Origin: Clavaria fumosa
Taxonomy: Eukaryota > Basidiomycota > Agaricomycetes > Agaricales > Clavariaceae
DNA: 64,000 nt
Direction of reading: 5' to 3'
Assembly: GCA_951802425.1 (NCBI GenBank)
Contig: OX637806.1
Location: 1,240,001 to 1,304,000, forward strand
In this document: positions 1 through 11,956 of the stretch, in pieces
Layout: each line of letters begins with the position of its first letter
Position numbering within the stretch: the first letter of the stretch is position 1
Position numbers and translations under genes: made by a program
The notes under the pieces: model-generated
Databases searched by the model: none
What the model was told of the DNA's origin: nothing
Seen by the model: only the letters and a program-made list of their open reading frames with translations

Positions 1-564
1 GAGTTTGCATTCACAGTAACTTGCACATCAACATTTGAAGATGTAGCAACTGCACTATACTCAGTCCCAGCAATTTGATGAGGTGCAACTATCGACTCTG
101 GAGCCTTCAGCCACTTCTGTGCAGATAGGAACAAGTTTAGTTCCTTCAGAACAATCTCTCAGGCAATAAATGCAGCAGATGGACACACCTTCCAAGCTCT
201 TGGGATAGGAAACATTGCTATTGAGTTACCCAACAGTTCAAATTTTACCAAAGTCACCCTCTGTGATGTTTTATATGCCCCTGACATTGCCTTCACACTA
301 ATTTCAATGAGCCACATTGTTAAGCTGGATTTACAGTTCAGTTTGAAGGCCCATGGTGCAAAATCTCAACAACCTCACCTATTCGCCAAGTCATCACCAG
401 GATCCCTGAAGTAAACAGGTTGTACAAGCTCATAGGGACCTCTTCTGCTGGTGTTACTGTGAATATTGCAACAGTGAAGATGTCTGTTGATGAATTGCAT
501 AGGAAAATGGGTCATATCTCACCAAAGGCTGTGGAGATGATGGTAAAGGATGGACATGTTGAAG
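1..564 (+). mobile_element. Copia retrotransposon pol fragment (protease to GAG-pre-integrase)
   Basis: Translation of the plus strand shows an aspartic protease signature (IDSGAFSHF, near position 95) and further downstream a GAG-pre-integrase segment with DELHRKMGHISPKA, the HH half of the integrase zinc finger. There are in-frame stops (for example TGATGA near 78-83 and TAA near 411), so it is not functional. Coding homology stops abruptly after GDGHVE-like residues at 564. The missing continuation, the CC half of the finger, integrase and reverse transcriptase, is found on the minus strand from 16019 downwards, so this is most likely the other half of the same element separated by an inversion. 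The 5' LTR lies outside the window. Confidence 0.85.
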
Positions 565-630
565 CAGAAGCAGTAAGTAAGCAGGAAGTCAGTCAGAGTG
601 TGCATTCAGGATACACCACCAGTACAACCT

Positions 631-704
631 GGTGGCCATGTCCTTCCCATCGAAAATCCACCAAAACACCCAAACATCATTTGCATGCGAATGTATTCCA
701 GGTG
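631..704 (+). repeat. Dispersed ~65 bp conserved motif, copy 1
   Basis: A short block running from GGTGGCC.TGTCC to CCAGGTG contains the near-palindrome ATTTGCATGCGAAT. The same block occurs at 26306-26380 (minus strand), 31840-31901 and 49932-49991. It lies downstream of the 441-aa gene here and downstream of LCB1 in the other two places. Function is unknown; it could be a fragment of a mobile element end or a conserved 3' processing or regulatory element. Confidence 0.6.
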
Positions 705-1179
705 AACGCTGCCTGGTAGCTGGGACACCGTGCCTGGAAACATGTTAAACCTGTTGGGTGGCTGCTCGAACGATGGTTGGCATGAAGACTTTGAAAAAGT
801 GGACTATCCTTGGCGACGCTGACGAACGGCGTCGAAGGCATTGGGAAAGGACCCCTCAACTGGGAGTATTCTGCCAAAGATTGGGATGAGATCATAGGAG
901 TTGTTATTTTGGCACTGATGACGTTGGACGAAGATACAACAAAAATGCCGGGAAGTAACTTAGCAGGTGAAGGGCGCACGAGATGAATTTGCCAGTAGCC
1001 ATGGAGATATGAAGAGGAAAAGACTGAAACAAAGTTGAAGCCCGTGGAGCGGCAGCACAAGGAGTACAGGGAAAGTGTCGAACTTCGAGCGTCTATCAAC
1101 AGCGGTGCTCGACTGAAACGTGACCGGAGGAGGGCTTAATTTCTCCGAAAGAAAAATTTGTCAAACGGACCACAGACAA

Positions 1180-2784
1180 CTAAGAACCGCGTGGCTTCCG
1201 TGTACCCACAGGCAGGACATACGGCTTGCTCTGGAACAATTTCGCGGCGTGCGACTGGATGTGGGTATCTTCGGCTACTGCAGGAGGCGGCGGTGGAGGG
1301 CTTCGCGACGCGTCTTCGAGCCGTTTCTTCGGTGGTTTTGGCTTCTTCGCCTGTGTGATGGATCAGTAAAGCGCAGGTCCTGTTTACAAAAAAGCTATGC
1401 TCCTCCACTCACAGGGGCGTACGCGTCCAGTCCGGGAGCGATCTCTGCCATGGACGCCCTGGAAAGCTCCATCCAGCCGAGCGAGTGTCTGATTCGTTGA
1501 GCGACCCGAGGGGTTAACCTGAGGGCATGGTGGTCCGGCGTGGGCATGGCGGCCCTCCGGAGAGGTGTCCACACGAACTGTAATGTAAATTGGCGCTTCT
1601 TGTCAGACCCGGGAAACTCGCAGAAGAGGCTTGTAATTATTTGATTATCCATACCTTCTTGCCACCAGTTCCTTCTGGAGCTGAGTCTGCCTCGAGTGCC
1701 CTCTTGGCTGCATGTGTCTGCTCCTCTACTTTATGTGCCTGCTCAAGCATTGCATGCGCCTGCCCATGCCTCGGCTTCTCTTCCGTAAGATCCGACTCTT
1801 CTTCCGTAGGAGTCTGCCGCACATATGGAGAGCTCCGTTCTTCGGTGTGACTCTGCCACGACAATTCAAGTTTCTTCGCGGCTTGATGAACTACTCCAAG
1901 GGCGACCCGAAGTTGCTCGATCATATCAGTGTAAGGCATACTAAACAAGGTGATCGCGGGGTAGAATGTATAAGTCCAATCTGTTCAAGCCACAAGAAAT
2001 GTTCAAAAGAAAAAACAACCCCGTTTCCGTCAACGAGCACAAAAAATCAAACAATGAACGGCATCACTCACCATGGAGGATATCGGGCACCATAATAGCC
2101 TCATCATCTAGTACGACTCTAGGCCGGCGCGGCGCGCGTCCGTCGCCCTCAGAGACAGGCCGCTCCACACGCGCGCCGCGCACGACGACGAGGGCGAGCG
2201 CCGTCTTGAGCCGGCGCGAAATCGTGCGCCGCACAGTCGACTTTTTATGGATGCTCTTTATCCCGCCGACGCACTGGACAGACATTGGCACACGTCCCGC
2301 ATTGCGCATTTGTGCTTGCGGCAGCGGCGCGTCGTCGTCCGCGCCGACGTCCTCGGTCCCGTCCATTGCTTTGCGAATCCAATGACCCAATCCTTTGCCC
2401 TCATCCGCGCCCCTGAACCCCTCAGCCCCCCGTTCCCGGCGCCCAAACGGCGGGCACGCAAAAAGGACTTTGGGGCGCTCCAAAATAGCCTTCGGAATCA
2501 GGCGCAGACCGAGTTCGGGGGAGCGCCACGAGGGGAGGACATTCGAGAGGTGGGCGCGCGAATAGAGACGCGCAGCGGGGTGCGTCGGGTCGACGAGCTC
2601 GTGCCGGGGGACAGTCCAGACCTTGGACGACACGATTAGGTGCGAGGGCGACCCGGGGGTGGTGAACCGGAACTGCGGGGCTTAGTCGATACTTTGAATG
2701 GTTGGAAAGAGAGACGCGCACATCGAGGGATTTGAGGCATTTGGCTTTGGGTAGTTTGCTCAGTTCAGGACACCATCGTCGCAT
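1180..2784 (-). CDS. Conserved fungal protein of unknown function, 441 aa, left copy
   Basis: Five exons on the minus strand: 2722-2784, 2072-2672, 1655-1980, 1413-1577 and 1180-1350. All junctions are GT-AG with introns of 49-91 bp, the phases agree and no stop interrupts, giving 441 codons. The start is the ATG at 2784, which opens with MRRWCPELSK. The best conserved parts are a basic stretch with SIHKKSTVRRTISRRLKTAL, followed across intron 2 by DWTYTFYPAITLFSMPY. The middle is acidic and Glu-rich; the tail is Lys/Pro-rich. Exon 4 may begin 21 bp earlier at an AAG acceptor without changing frame. I do not recognise the family; the basic, Arg-rich character would fit a mitochondrial or RNA-binding protein, but that is a guess. 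The other copy at 24210-25815 has a premature stop, so this is probably the active gene. Confidence 0.75.
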
Positions 2785-2928
2785 GTGCGGAGGAGCTGAG
2801 ACAAAATTTGTGTGGCGTGTTGACCACGTGCAATGGCGGTGTCGCTCACGTGGAGAAAATTTTGTGCAGACGCGTACTAGCAAACGGATCCAATGAAGAT
2901 AAGGAAGGAATCGGTAACGTATATATTG

Positions 2929-3262
2929 CTATCCATCATAGAGTTATCAATAATTAAAAACGAATCTAACCCATCCGTGGAAGTGTCGGGATGGAACGAA
3001 GGGGGGGGAATTACTGTGGCCGGGGGAGAAGGAAAGGGTGAGGTAGGTTTCGCAAGGGTTCACAGTACGCGCCAAATTATTGTGTCAATCCATCCCATCC
3101 AACTATTCATCGAAAATCCAATCGAAATCGAAAAGTTCCTGCGTCTCGCACTCCAGACTCGGCGTGTAAAGTCAGAGCGCGGTCGTCCAAGCCCATGAAA
3201 GTCGCGTATCGAGATAGTCGAGTTCAGGGCCAAACACTGCCCGCTCCCAACACCAGAAATCT
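2929..3262. other. Intergenic, upstream of the 441-aa gene and downstream of the NT-C2 gene
   Basis: About 330 bp with no convincing reading frame. It contains a short G-run near 3000. It should hold the promoter of the minus-strand 441-aa gene and the 3' UTR of the minus-strand NT-C2 gene. No further feature is visible. Confidence 0.5.
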
Positions 3263-4984
3263 TCAATTCCTCACCGATACCGGCAATGGTATTGGTGTCA
3301 ACATCTCCTCCCCTTTCTCCCCACTCAGATCCAGCTCTTTATCCAGATCCAGCCCCAGCTCGTCCCCCACCAAAAACCGCTTCCACCATCCACTCCCGCT
3401 CATCTCCGTCTCCTCCTCCAACGTCCGCATCCCCGTGAACGAGGACACAGCGCTTTCAAACGTGTCCGCCGAGCTCGCACATGTGCTTGTGCTATTCCGA
3501 CTCTCCGTCTCACTTCCATCCTCACTCCCTTCATCGTTCTCCTGCTCTCCCAGATACTGCACGAACGGCTGCACTCCTCTCGGCGTCCGCGCGGGAGGCG
3601 AATCCACCACCAAGGGATTAAAAATTGCATCAATAAGCGTTTCGGTCGTACGCGGTCCGTATACGAACGGCAGCCACTCCACATCGCGTGGCACCACGGT
3701 CCCTGTCGCCAGCCCCGCAAGCGCCGCTGCTGCTGCCGCTGCGGCCCCCAAGGATCCAATCGCAGAAGACGACGACATCCTGGATGGCGAGGACGTCGTG
3801 GTTGGCGGAGAAGACGATCCCGAGAGCACGGATGACCCCGACGGCATACCCAGGAAGTCCAACTCCCGCATGCGCCCCGCGAGGCCCAAAAACGCACCAA
3901 CGTCCAGTCCAGCGCCGACTCCGCCCTTCTCCAACGGTGGCGCGACGAACGAGGGGGTACCTGGTAGTGGGGTGACTTGCAGTGTCAGCTTGAGTGTTGC
4001 ATTTGTGCGCGACTCGCGCAGCAGGTATCGCCGCGTGACAGCCCCCAGAGACGGCGTGGCATATGTCGCGAGGTCAAGCGAGAGCACGCCTAGACGCGGT
4101 TGCGTCGGGGCATCTGGATCGCCCGGGGTTACTTTCTGCATCATAATTTGAGTTGTGCGGTGCAACGGAAGTAAAGAAGGGCCTACTTGTGTGACGACAA
4201 GTTTGAGCTCGTTTGGCTGGAGCATCGAAGTGTCGCGATCGACGTCGAGCTGGACGACGACCGAGACGGTGTGCTCCCATGTGACCGAGTGGTCCTTGAG
4301 CCTGACGAACGGGGTGATACCGCGTCGGGAACGAGACGAAGGGGTCAATGCGGGAGAAGGGCTTTTGGGCGGGATAGGAGATGATCCCTGTTGGTGATGG
4401 GAGTGTCGTTGGGGGTGAAGATGGTGCGAGACCATGTCAGGAAGCCAATCATGTTGTGGGTTGGGGAACGACGATGTCGGTCTGTGTCCTTGCCCCTGGC
4501 CGTGACCGTGACTAGAGGGTGCAGACAGGCTGTGGTTGTCCTCCCCGGAGCTGCTGAGAGTCGAGTAAGCGGGAGAACTGTCCCGTCCGTCCTCGTCGTG
4601 CTCGTCGTCTTTTTCGCGCTCCTTGCCCTTACCCTTGCCTTGGCCACGAATGCGGCGTAAGAGAGAACTGCGGCTGCTCTGGGTAGGCGTTCCGCGTACG
4701 TTCTTAAATTTCCACCGGACGGCAAAGTCGCCATGGAGGAGGGGGATTGAGTCGATCTGATGCACGGCGAGATGGACATGGAAGAGGGCGTGGCGGGGGA
4801 GGAGATGGTGTAGCTGTGCACGGATCCCGGCCGCGAGAGAGTGCGAGTGCGAACTGGATGTGCTAGCGCTGGCGTTGCTGGCGTTGCTGGTTGAGGCGCT
4901 GGCGGTGCTGATGCTAGTGTCGGTGGAGGAGGAGGTCGTCGGTTTTGAGCGGGATGACCGCGCGTATATATTAGGAGAAGACAT
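3263..4984 (-). CDS. NT-C2 (EEIG1/EHBP1-type N-terminal C2) domain protein
   Basis: Single-exon reading frame of 573 aa from the ATG at 4984 (MSSPNIYARS). The frame stays open for 46 more codons to an ATG at 5122, but that His-rich leader looks non-coding. After a Ser-rich linker, residues about 55-85 (FHVHLAVHQIDSIPLLHGDF and following AVRWKFKN) form the first strands of an NT-C2 fold. The domain resumes after a Ser/His/Gly-rich insert with KDHSVTWEHTVSVVV, LKLVVTQ and LGVLSLDLATYA, then a strand ending LTLQVTPLPG. The C-terminal third is low complexity. NT-C2 proteins are membrane-associated adaptors in endocytic traffic or organelle-actin linkage; the fungal members are largely uncharacterised. 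Splicing within the long insert cannot be excluded. Confidence 0.8.
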   Translation of the reverse strand: MSSPNIYARSSRSKPTTSSSTDTSISTASASTSNASNASASTSSSHSHSLAAGIRAQLHHLLPRHALFHVHLAVHQIDSIPLLHGDFAVRWKFKNVRGTPTQSSRSSLLRRIRGQGKGKGKEREKDDEHDEDGRDSSPAYSTLSSSGEDNHSLSAPSSHGHGQGQGHRPTSSFPNPQHDWLPDMVSHHLHPQRHSHHQQGSSPIPPKSPSPALTPSSRSRRGITPFVRLKDHSVTWEHTVSVVVQLDVDRDTSMLQPNELKLVVTQVGPSLLPLHRTTQIMMQKVTPGDPDAPTQPRLGVLSLDLATYATPSLGAVTRRYLLRESRTNATLKLTLQVTPLPGTPSFVAPPLEKGGVGAGLDVGAFLGLAGRMRELDFLGMPSGSSVLSGSSSPPTTTSSPSRMSSSSAIGSLGAAAAAAAALAGLATGTVVPRDVEWLPFVYGPRTTETLIDAIFNPLVVDSPPARTPRGVQPFVQYLGEQENDEGSEDGSETESRNSTSTCASSADTFESAVSSFTGMRTLEEETEMSGSGWWKRFLVGDELGLDLDKELDLSGEKGEEMLTPIPLPVSVRN

Positions 4985-6308
4985 GGAGGTTATAGTCGAG
5001 GGATGGGGAGCAGGTTGGTGCCGATGATGGTCGTGTCGGTCGTAGCCATCTCGGTGGTGGTGGGCTTGGGTGGTGTGAAATATCTCAATATTATATTGAT
5101 AGGTTGTGTGACATTTTGGCATAGAGATTTCTTTATATGGTAAATATCACATGTCACATTAAATGGATGACTAAGCTGAACCTTTGGTCTCGTCTCTCCC
5201 GGGCCCATTCTGTCTCAGATCCCCAAAACAGCGCTTAGACCGGGGGAGCGTTGGGAAGCGCTGGCTGATTGATACCACGGGTCATTCAATGGCGCGCTCT
5301 TATCGATGATCCCAGACATCAATGTTTCCGAAACTGCCATATTGCGAGGAACCATGGGAATTCACTTGTCGCGCTGGTACTCTCTGCCCAATGAGTGGTT
5401 TTTGCTCACGGTAAGATTTCAAAGGGGTTGCCGTGTGCGCATGCAGTGAGTCGTCAGATAGCTATTCTCCCTCCCCATCTGGAATTCAAAATTGATTTCC
5501 AGACTTCGCTGCAAGTTATCAAACGTTGCCCGGCCCCCCTTTCAAGCTCCTGGCAACGACGATGAGACAAGCGGGGCTAATTCTTGCCTTACGCTGCAAA
5601 AATAAGCCAAAGGCAACACCCGGGCGTCGTAAATGCACACCCGCGGGTGTATCATGGGATGACAGAGAATGATGGAGATGAGGCCGGTTTCGGACTATCG
5701 ATAAGGTACTGTACAGTACCGGACCCAAGCGTTCCAGCGCATCGTTGAGGGAATCGATGCGTACCCTCTCATCAAAGTCATATCTTGGTGCCAATTCACC
5801 AACTCATTCTATCATCACTGCATATTTTCCTCTTTCTAAATAAACCTCAAAATATCAGTAGCAGAAAATAAGTCAGAGGATTGCTAAACAAGCACAAAAT
5901 AGGACATTGGCCATAATAAGCACATGCTTTGCTTTTTTAATTTTTTAATTTTTTTTGAATCAGCATTTATACTAGGAAAAGCTGACTATTGTCAGCAGAA
6001 CCTTTGCTTGAATAACAGACAAAGCTAGCAATGAGAGTCAGATGCTTGCTGTACAGTTGCTAGAAAATTTTCAGACTAAGTAAGTCATTATTTGCCAATT
6101 TTTGTGATATGAGTTAGGCACGCAATTATGGGTGCAAGAACCCTTGCAAGTAAGGGAATGCTGCTACATGTAGCTATAACAAAGATGCAGTTGTACATGG
6201 AGTAGTACATGGGTTTGTAGAGGGGTTATGGTGGATTAGTCAGTTTGTGGTTGTTATTGCCGTTACCTAATGTGGACGTGCTTTGCATTTTCGTTCGTCT
6301 GTGCCATC
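4985..6308. promoter_or_regulatory. Divergent intergenic region between NT-C2 gene and SPT5
   Basis: A 1.3 kb region separating two divergently transcribed genes, so it holds both promoters. T-rich tracts stand out around 5930-5960 (runs of T broken by AA), typical of nucleosome-poor fungal promoters. Short open frames are present but show no coding character or homology I can recognise. Confidence 0.45.
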
Positions 6309-9300
6309 ATGTTGGAGCCAGATGCCGACCAGCGCGTCGTCGTCGAAGAAGAGCACGCTAGATATGACGGATATGGTGAAGAGAATGAAGGCGAGGAAGA
6401 GGAAGAGGAAGAGGAAGACGATGAGGAGGAGGACGATGAAGATGATGGGCAAGAGGTAAAAGCGGGACTCAAGCGGACGGGACACAGTGTGCCGGAACGT
6501 AAGAAGAAAAAGCGCAAGGTATAAGCATTTCTCCACGTTTCTCAGGCGAGGTACTCATCGAACCCGCAGCGTCGAGATGCAGACAAACCTGCCGCTGCTC
6601 GTTTCCTCGACGTTGAGGCCGACGAAGATGACGAAACAGAGGAAGAGGACGAAGAAGAGGGGTTCGGCCCAGGTACGTCGTCTTCTTTTGCCTTTTATCA
6701 TTTACTCTTCAATCATGGAACCATATTTGCAGATGATTTCCTTGGCGAGGGCGATGAAGAGGAAGACCTAAATCGGCGTGCCGCCCAACACAATATTTTA
6801 GACAGGAAAGAACGCGAGCTCGACGATAAGGACCTGGCTCGTATTGCTCAGGACTTTAGCAAGCGCTATGGGCGTGCTGCTGTACGTTATACTGGAGATC
6901 TAAATGAGGTACCCCAGCGGCTCCTCATGCCTTCGGTACATGACCCTAGTCTATGGCAAATCAAGGTCAAGGTATGCAATTCGTTCTCTGTCTAGTTCCA
7001 TACAGTATTTATTTGCAAACAGCCTGGTCGTGAGCGTGATATCGTGTTCAGCCTCATGCGTAAAGCCATCGCCCACGAACACACCGCCTTTCCTCTACAA
7101 ATCGTGTCTGCTTTCCAGCGGGATTCTCTTCCGGGGATCGTATACGTCGAAGCACGCAGTTCTAAACAAGTCAGTATTGCGTGTAATGGCCTCATTGGTG
7201 TCTATCCCAGTCGCGGTGTCACGCTAGTTCCCATAGAAGAAATGGCGAGTCTCTTGCTCATCAAGAAACAGGACCTCACCGTCACACCTGGAAGCTGGGT
7301 CCGCATCAAGAGGGGCAAATACCAGGGCGATCTAGCGCAAGTCATGGACATCACAGAGAATGGCGAAGACGTGGGATTGAAGTTTATTCCACGCATTGAT
7401 TTGAATCCGAAAGAAGACTTGTTGGACGGGAAAAGGCGCAAGAAAGCAGCTACAGGATCTGTCATCATGCGCCCGCCACAACGCTTCTTCAACTTTGAAG
7501 AGGTGGTCAAGGTCCATGGTCGTAAGGCTGTCTCAAAGCGAAATCAAGTGTATGTCTTCCAGAATGACACGTACAAGGATGGGTTCATCGAGAAAGACTT
7601 CAAACTGAGCGGACTCGTGCTTGAAAATGTCAATCCCACACTCGACGAAATCACGCGCTTCACAAGGGGTCACGACGGCGCCGAGAACGAGGGCGCCGTG
7701 GATTTGTCCATTATTGCAGAAGCATCCAGGAAAGCGGCGATCGCTGTCCTGCAACCTGGAGACCACGTTGAGGTGTTCGAAGGCGAACAGGCTGGTGTAC
7801 ATGGTGTCGTCCAAGAGATCATCCAGGAAGTGGTCACCATCTCGGCTGTTGGGGTTGACATTGAAGGCCAAAAGATCGAGGTACCTGCGCGGAGCGTTAG
7901 GAAGCGGTTCAAGCCGGGCGACCATGTCAAAGTGATGACGGGTCAGAACACTGATGAGACCGGCTTAGTTGTGTCAGTAGCGGACAACATTGTCACTTTC
8001 CTGTCGGATATGTCATTGCAAGAGGTGCGTATCTCCGCTGTTATTTGGCATCGGTCTCGATGACGTTTGCTACAGGTTTCAGTCTTCTCCAAGGATCTTC
8101 GTGAGGCTGCAGAGGTCGGCTCCGGCACAAATATCGTTGGAAACTATGAGCTCCATGATCTCGTGCAATTGGAGTGAGTTTGTTAGTTATCCACGTGATA
8201 TCGGCATCTAACCATCTCGCAGTGCGCAAACCGTTGGAGTCATTTTCAAAACCGAGCGAGATTCTTTCCGCGTGCTGGACCAAAACAGTCAAGTGCGCCT
8301 GGTCCAGCCTCATCAGATATCAATGCGGCGAGATTCAAACCGAGCAATTGCTACTGACTCCGAGGGTCATGAACTGAGAATTAACGACAATGTCAAGGAG
8401 ATTGACGGCGAGGTCAGCATCTACAAAGACGCAGTGGATATCCGCTGAGCTAAAATTTGTTATGTCATTCAGGGTCGGAGAGGTCGTGTGCTTCACATTC
8501 ACCAATCTTTTTTTGCTTTCCTGCACAACCGTGATGTTGCTGAGAATGGCGGTGTCTTCGTCACGCGTGCGAGGTCGCTTGCGTCTATTGCGCCAAAGGG
8601 CAACCTGCTTAGAGCAGGGATGGACTTATCTAAGATGAACCCGGCGAACGCAGGGACCCCACTGATAGGCGGTATGGTCGGCTCAGGGGCCATGGGACGT
8701 GGACCAAGGGACCGCCTCGTCGGCTTGAACGTCTTGATCATAAAAGGACCCCTCAAGGGCTATCTTGGGTCTATCAAGGATACGAACGGGGCAACGGCGA
8801 GGGTCGAGTTAAGTTCGAACAGCAAGCTTGTTACGGTTGACACGGCGAGGCTACACGAGCGACTGTGAGCTCGATCTACTTCTTTACATCTCCATGCTGA
8901 CAAAGGGCAGTCCTAACGGCAAAACTGTCCCGATCACCGAACGTTCTGGCCGACCTATGGGCCCTCCTCGTTCGGTCACCATGTCGCCCAAAACACAAAA
9001 TCCATACGTTCAGTCAGGCTCTCGCACACCCAGCTGGGGAATTCAAGGCCGGACACCCAACCCGTACGCGTCGGCTGGAGGGCGGACTCCTGCATGGAAC
9101 GCCTCTTCCCGAACGCCCAACCCTTACGCGCAAGACGGTGGCCGCACCCCCGCCTGGAATGCGTCGTCGCGCACCCCCAATCCCAATGCGGCAGACGGTG
9201 GACGGACGCCGGCATGGAACGCGAACTCGCGAACGCCGAATCCGTATCTGACGTCGTCAGGCGCAGGCAGCAGCACGGCGGGTTGGGGCGGTGCGGCCCA

Positions 9301-10054
9301 GGGATCAGATTGGGGCGGCGGGGGCTGGGGCGGCGCGGATGACGCAGAATCTTGGCCCGCGACTGCACAGACGCCGAGCATCGCGTCGGCACAGACGCCT
9401 GCTGCCTCGGCGCCTACACCGGGTACTGCATACTACGCTACACCTGGCCCGGGTCCAAGAACCCCAGCAGGTTATGCGCTGCACAAAGGCAGCGACCTAT
9501 CGTCCGCGCCTACACCCGCCTTCACCACAGGGATATACGGCGATAGCGGAAGACCTCGCAAAGGTTGGTTCTCAAAAGGCCCTGCCTCGCACGGATCCGC
9601 TGACGTCTTCGTGCTTGAATTACCAGACCTCTCAGAACTATGGCTGGCGGATCCAGTATGCAATGACCAAAAGATCGCCGTCGAGTTCCGGGGAACACGC
9701 AGTGGCGACCTTGGCTGGCACAAGGGTGACTTGGAGGGCAAGAGCGGATACGTTTTCTCTGTGCTGCATATTCCACTTCATCCACACTCATCGACCGCGA
9801 CTGTCCACCTGGACGGCCCTCCGATGCCCGACATACCTAGCGTCGCCTACCCGCCCCTCAAATACCTGTGGCCGGTTGAACCCGATACAAATGACCGAGC
9901 ACTAGTGTTAGACGGCTCATACAAGGGCCAAGTGGGCGTCGTACAACAAAAGGAGAGTGGCATTTGCATGCTGAAGAAGTTAGATCGGTCAGGGATCATC
10001 GACGCCCCGACAGAGTTCCTGGCGAAGCTGCATCCATCCACAGATGTTTTTTAG
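6309..10054 (+). CDS. SPT5: Transcription elongation factor Spt5 (DSIF large subunit)
   Basis: Eight exons: 6309-6518, 6570-6672, 6733-6971, 7023-8024, 8076-8173, 8223-8412, 8473-8864 and 8911-10054, giving 1125 aa. Intron 1 uses the acceptor at 6569 (51 bp); the closer CAG at 6545 would make an implausible 27 bp intron. Order: acidic N-terminus (Glu/Asp runs), FLDVEADEDD, the NGN domain from VHDPSLWQIKVK through ITENGEDVG, then several KOW segments, for example TPGSWVRIKRGKYQGDLAQV and LVGLNVLIIKGPLKGYLGSI. A C-terminal repeat region (about 9000-9260) is built on RTPNPYA and GGRTPAWNA, followed by a terminal KOW-like module ending near DGSYKGQVGVV. Spt5 pairs with Spt4 on RNA polymerase II to support processivity and capping; the repeat region is the usual phosphorylation platform. 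The start could lie at 6270, but the ATG at 6309 gives a conventional acidic start. Confidence 0.95.
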
Positions 10055-10242
10055 TCCACGATGAATCTGGTTGCTGTGCTCTGTCTCGGCAGTGATAGCG
10101 TCTGCAATGGCCTTTCGCATGAGTGCGTTGTCTCACTACTCTCAATAGCACATTAAAAATGCTTTCATGTTGCGGAGCCGTACACCAAGCGCACAAGAGC
10201 ATGCATTGCAAAGGCGGATTAGCAGATTATTAATAAATTCAA

Positions 10243-11956
10243 TTAAGCAAGCCAGGCTACTGCTTTTCGGATCTCCCGCCTTCTCTTTCGCACGATCTCG
10301 TCTACTTCCGAGCCCCAGAGTTCTACAGGAGATTTTCCATTCGAAAAACATTCATTGATGTGCCGCTCACACTCGGCATGTTCCATCACCACGCAGTTTT
10401 CAACGGTAAGCGCCTCGCTTGGGTCCCATCGCACGAGTGCGGGTTTGCTCGGCACCGGATGTGGGGGCACGATGGACCGTCCACGGTACACATCCTCGAA
10501 TATCAGAGCCAAATCGTCCTCGTCGATCGGGAGTCTGCTATTCAAAAGATAAAGAAAACAATCAAAAATCCACTGCAGAAGTGAAGCACAGCACAGAGAG
10601 ACGGACTTGAGAGTCTTGCCAGTAATCTTAGACTCGCGAACGAGCAGGTCGCGCGCGAGACGCTCATAGAATTTTTGGCCATGCTTGATGGGGAGGGGGT
10701 TCAGTATAGGCTTCCCCGCTAGGTCGCAAAGGATGTAGGTCGCGATATTGAGACCAAATATTGAGGGGAGAGGCCCTACGATGGACAACACCACATAAGG
10801 CTAGGGAAGAAAGAGAATAGGGGATATCGCTGACCGAGCACAGGCAGTATACGCACTCGGAAGTCGTCAAAAACTCCGAGTTCTTTGACGTCCCCTTTTG
10901 CGAACTCGTCCTCCGGGAGAGGGAGGAGCTTCACGTCTCCAGGGACTTCGGTCGAATATACGACGGGGATGCCGGAGGAAACGCCAAGTACGCGCAGACG
11001 GCGCCGAACGGAGCGCGCAAGAGGGTCTCGCAAGGTGTTCGCAATATCACTGATTTGGATGCGAGTAGGATCGCATTTTGCGCCTGCGCCCATCGAGGAG
11101 AATACCTGGGGCGTGATTGCAGGGGAATGAGAAGTCCGTCTGAAACGTATTTTAGAGAGACGTGAACACCTTGATGGAATGTTCATGACAATACTTGAGT
11201 AGATCGACTTTTGTGGTGATGTTGTCAATGGCGTCTTCCGGGGTGAGGGTCTCGTAAGTATATACAAGTGAGATGCATTCCTGAGACGCACCCACGACCC
11301 AATCAGCTCCTTCAAGCAAAGCTGCGCCATCCTCTTTCCGCCAGACTTCGATACGACAGTCTATTTCCACCCACCGCGCTATCTGTTTAAGAGTTTTTTC
11401 GATGCATTTGACCTTCGGGGTGCCGACATCGGACAAAGCAGCAGTAGCATGGCGGTTGAGTGACGATAAGGTAACATAGTCGAAATCTATGAGTCTTAGT
11501 TTTGAGACCCCTCTGGGGAAGAGAAGAGAAATGTAAACACGGGTCGTTCTAGAACAGCCAGACAACTCACGATCTGACGAGCATAACAGCTGCCCAACTT
11601 CCAACCCCCCCACATCCGACGACCACGACGCATCCGCGGCGAATCTTTTGCATCCCATCGTCGTCGAAGAAAGAGTAGTTGCGGGCAAGTTGCTCTCTAA
11701 TAAGAACCTCGTCGTACTCAAGTTCAATGCCTTGGCTGACGGGGACCTGGACTGTGCTGACAGGGGGCGACGCATTGGAGTCGTGGCTCCGAGTCGGGGG
11801 GTGAGTGTGAATGGAGCGCTGCACGTCTTGCCCAAGCTCCCTCCTGCGCCTCTCGCGATTCCATTTCGTGTAGGCTGTAACTAGGCTCACACTTAGCAAG
11901 GAAGCGGTTAAGGCGGTAATGAGCAGCTGCGCTCTGTGTGAATGCAGATCCAGCAT
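10243..11956 (-). CDS. tRNA threonylcarbamoyladenosine dehydratase (ThiF/E1-like, Tcd/TcdA family)
   Basis: Exons on the minus strand: 11571-11956, 11170-11512, 10835-11105 and 10243-10775, giving 510 aa. A possible extra in-frame 69 bp intron in the last exon would remove 23 residues. The N-terminus has a hydrophobic segment (LLITALTASLLSVSLVTAY), matching the membrane anchor of the yeast Tcd proteins on the mitochondrial outer membrane. Next come the dinucleotide-type loop VVVVGCGGVGSWA, LIDFDYVTLSSLNRHA, the signature DAIDNITTKVDLL and SSMGAGAKCDPTRI, then LPVLGPLPSIFGLNIATYI assembled across intron 3. The family activates t6A37 with ATP to give the cyclic ct6A form in ANN-decoding tRNAs. 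The gene converges on SPT5 with 188 bp between stop codons. Tcd1 and Tcd2 orthologues cannot be told apart here. Confidence 0.92.

Larger units (their letters stand above)
565..2928. repeat. Left arm of 2.4 kb inverted duplication
   Basis: This block is repeated in reverse orientation at 24041-26447 with roughly 90-95 percent identity by eye, including introns and flanks. It holds one complete five-exon gene on the minus strand plus its 3' flank. The outer boundary is sharp at 564/565, where Copia coding sequence ends. The inner boundary is near 2928, where the right copy has an extra AT-rich stretch of about two dozen bases. It is not a transposon terminal repeat: it carries a gene, has no target-site duplication, and its orientation is explained by an inversion (see findings). 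Confidence 0.9.

Noticed and set aside
3195..4151. 318-codon plus-strand frame opposite the NT-C2 gene
   Set aside because: Its Ser/Pro/Ala-rich composition mirrors the low-complexity C-terminus of the minus-strand gene, and it has no recognisable domain.
6519..6545. 27 bp intron in SPT5
   Set aside because: Too short for a basidiomycete intron; the next in-phase acceptor at 6569 gives 51 bp and leads directly into the conserved FLDVEA region.
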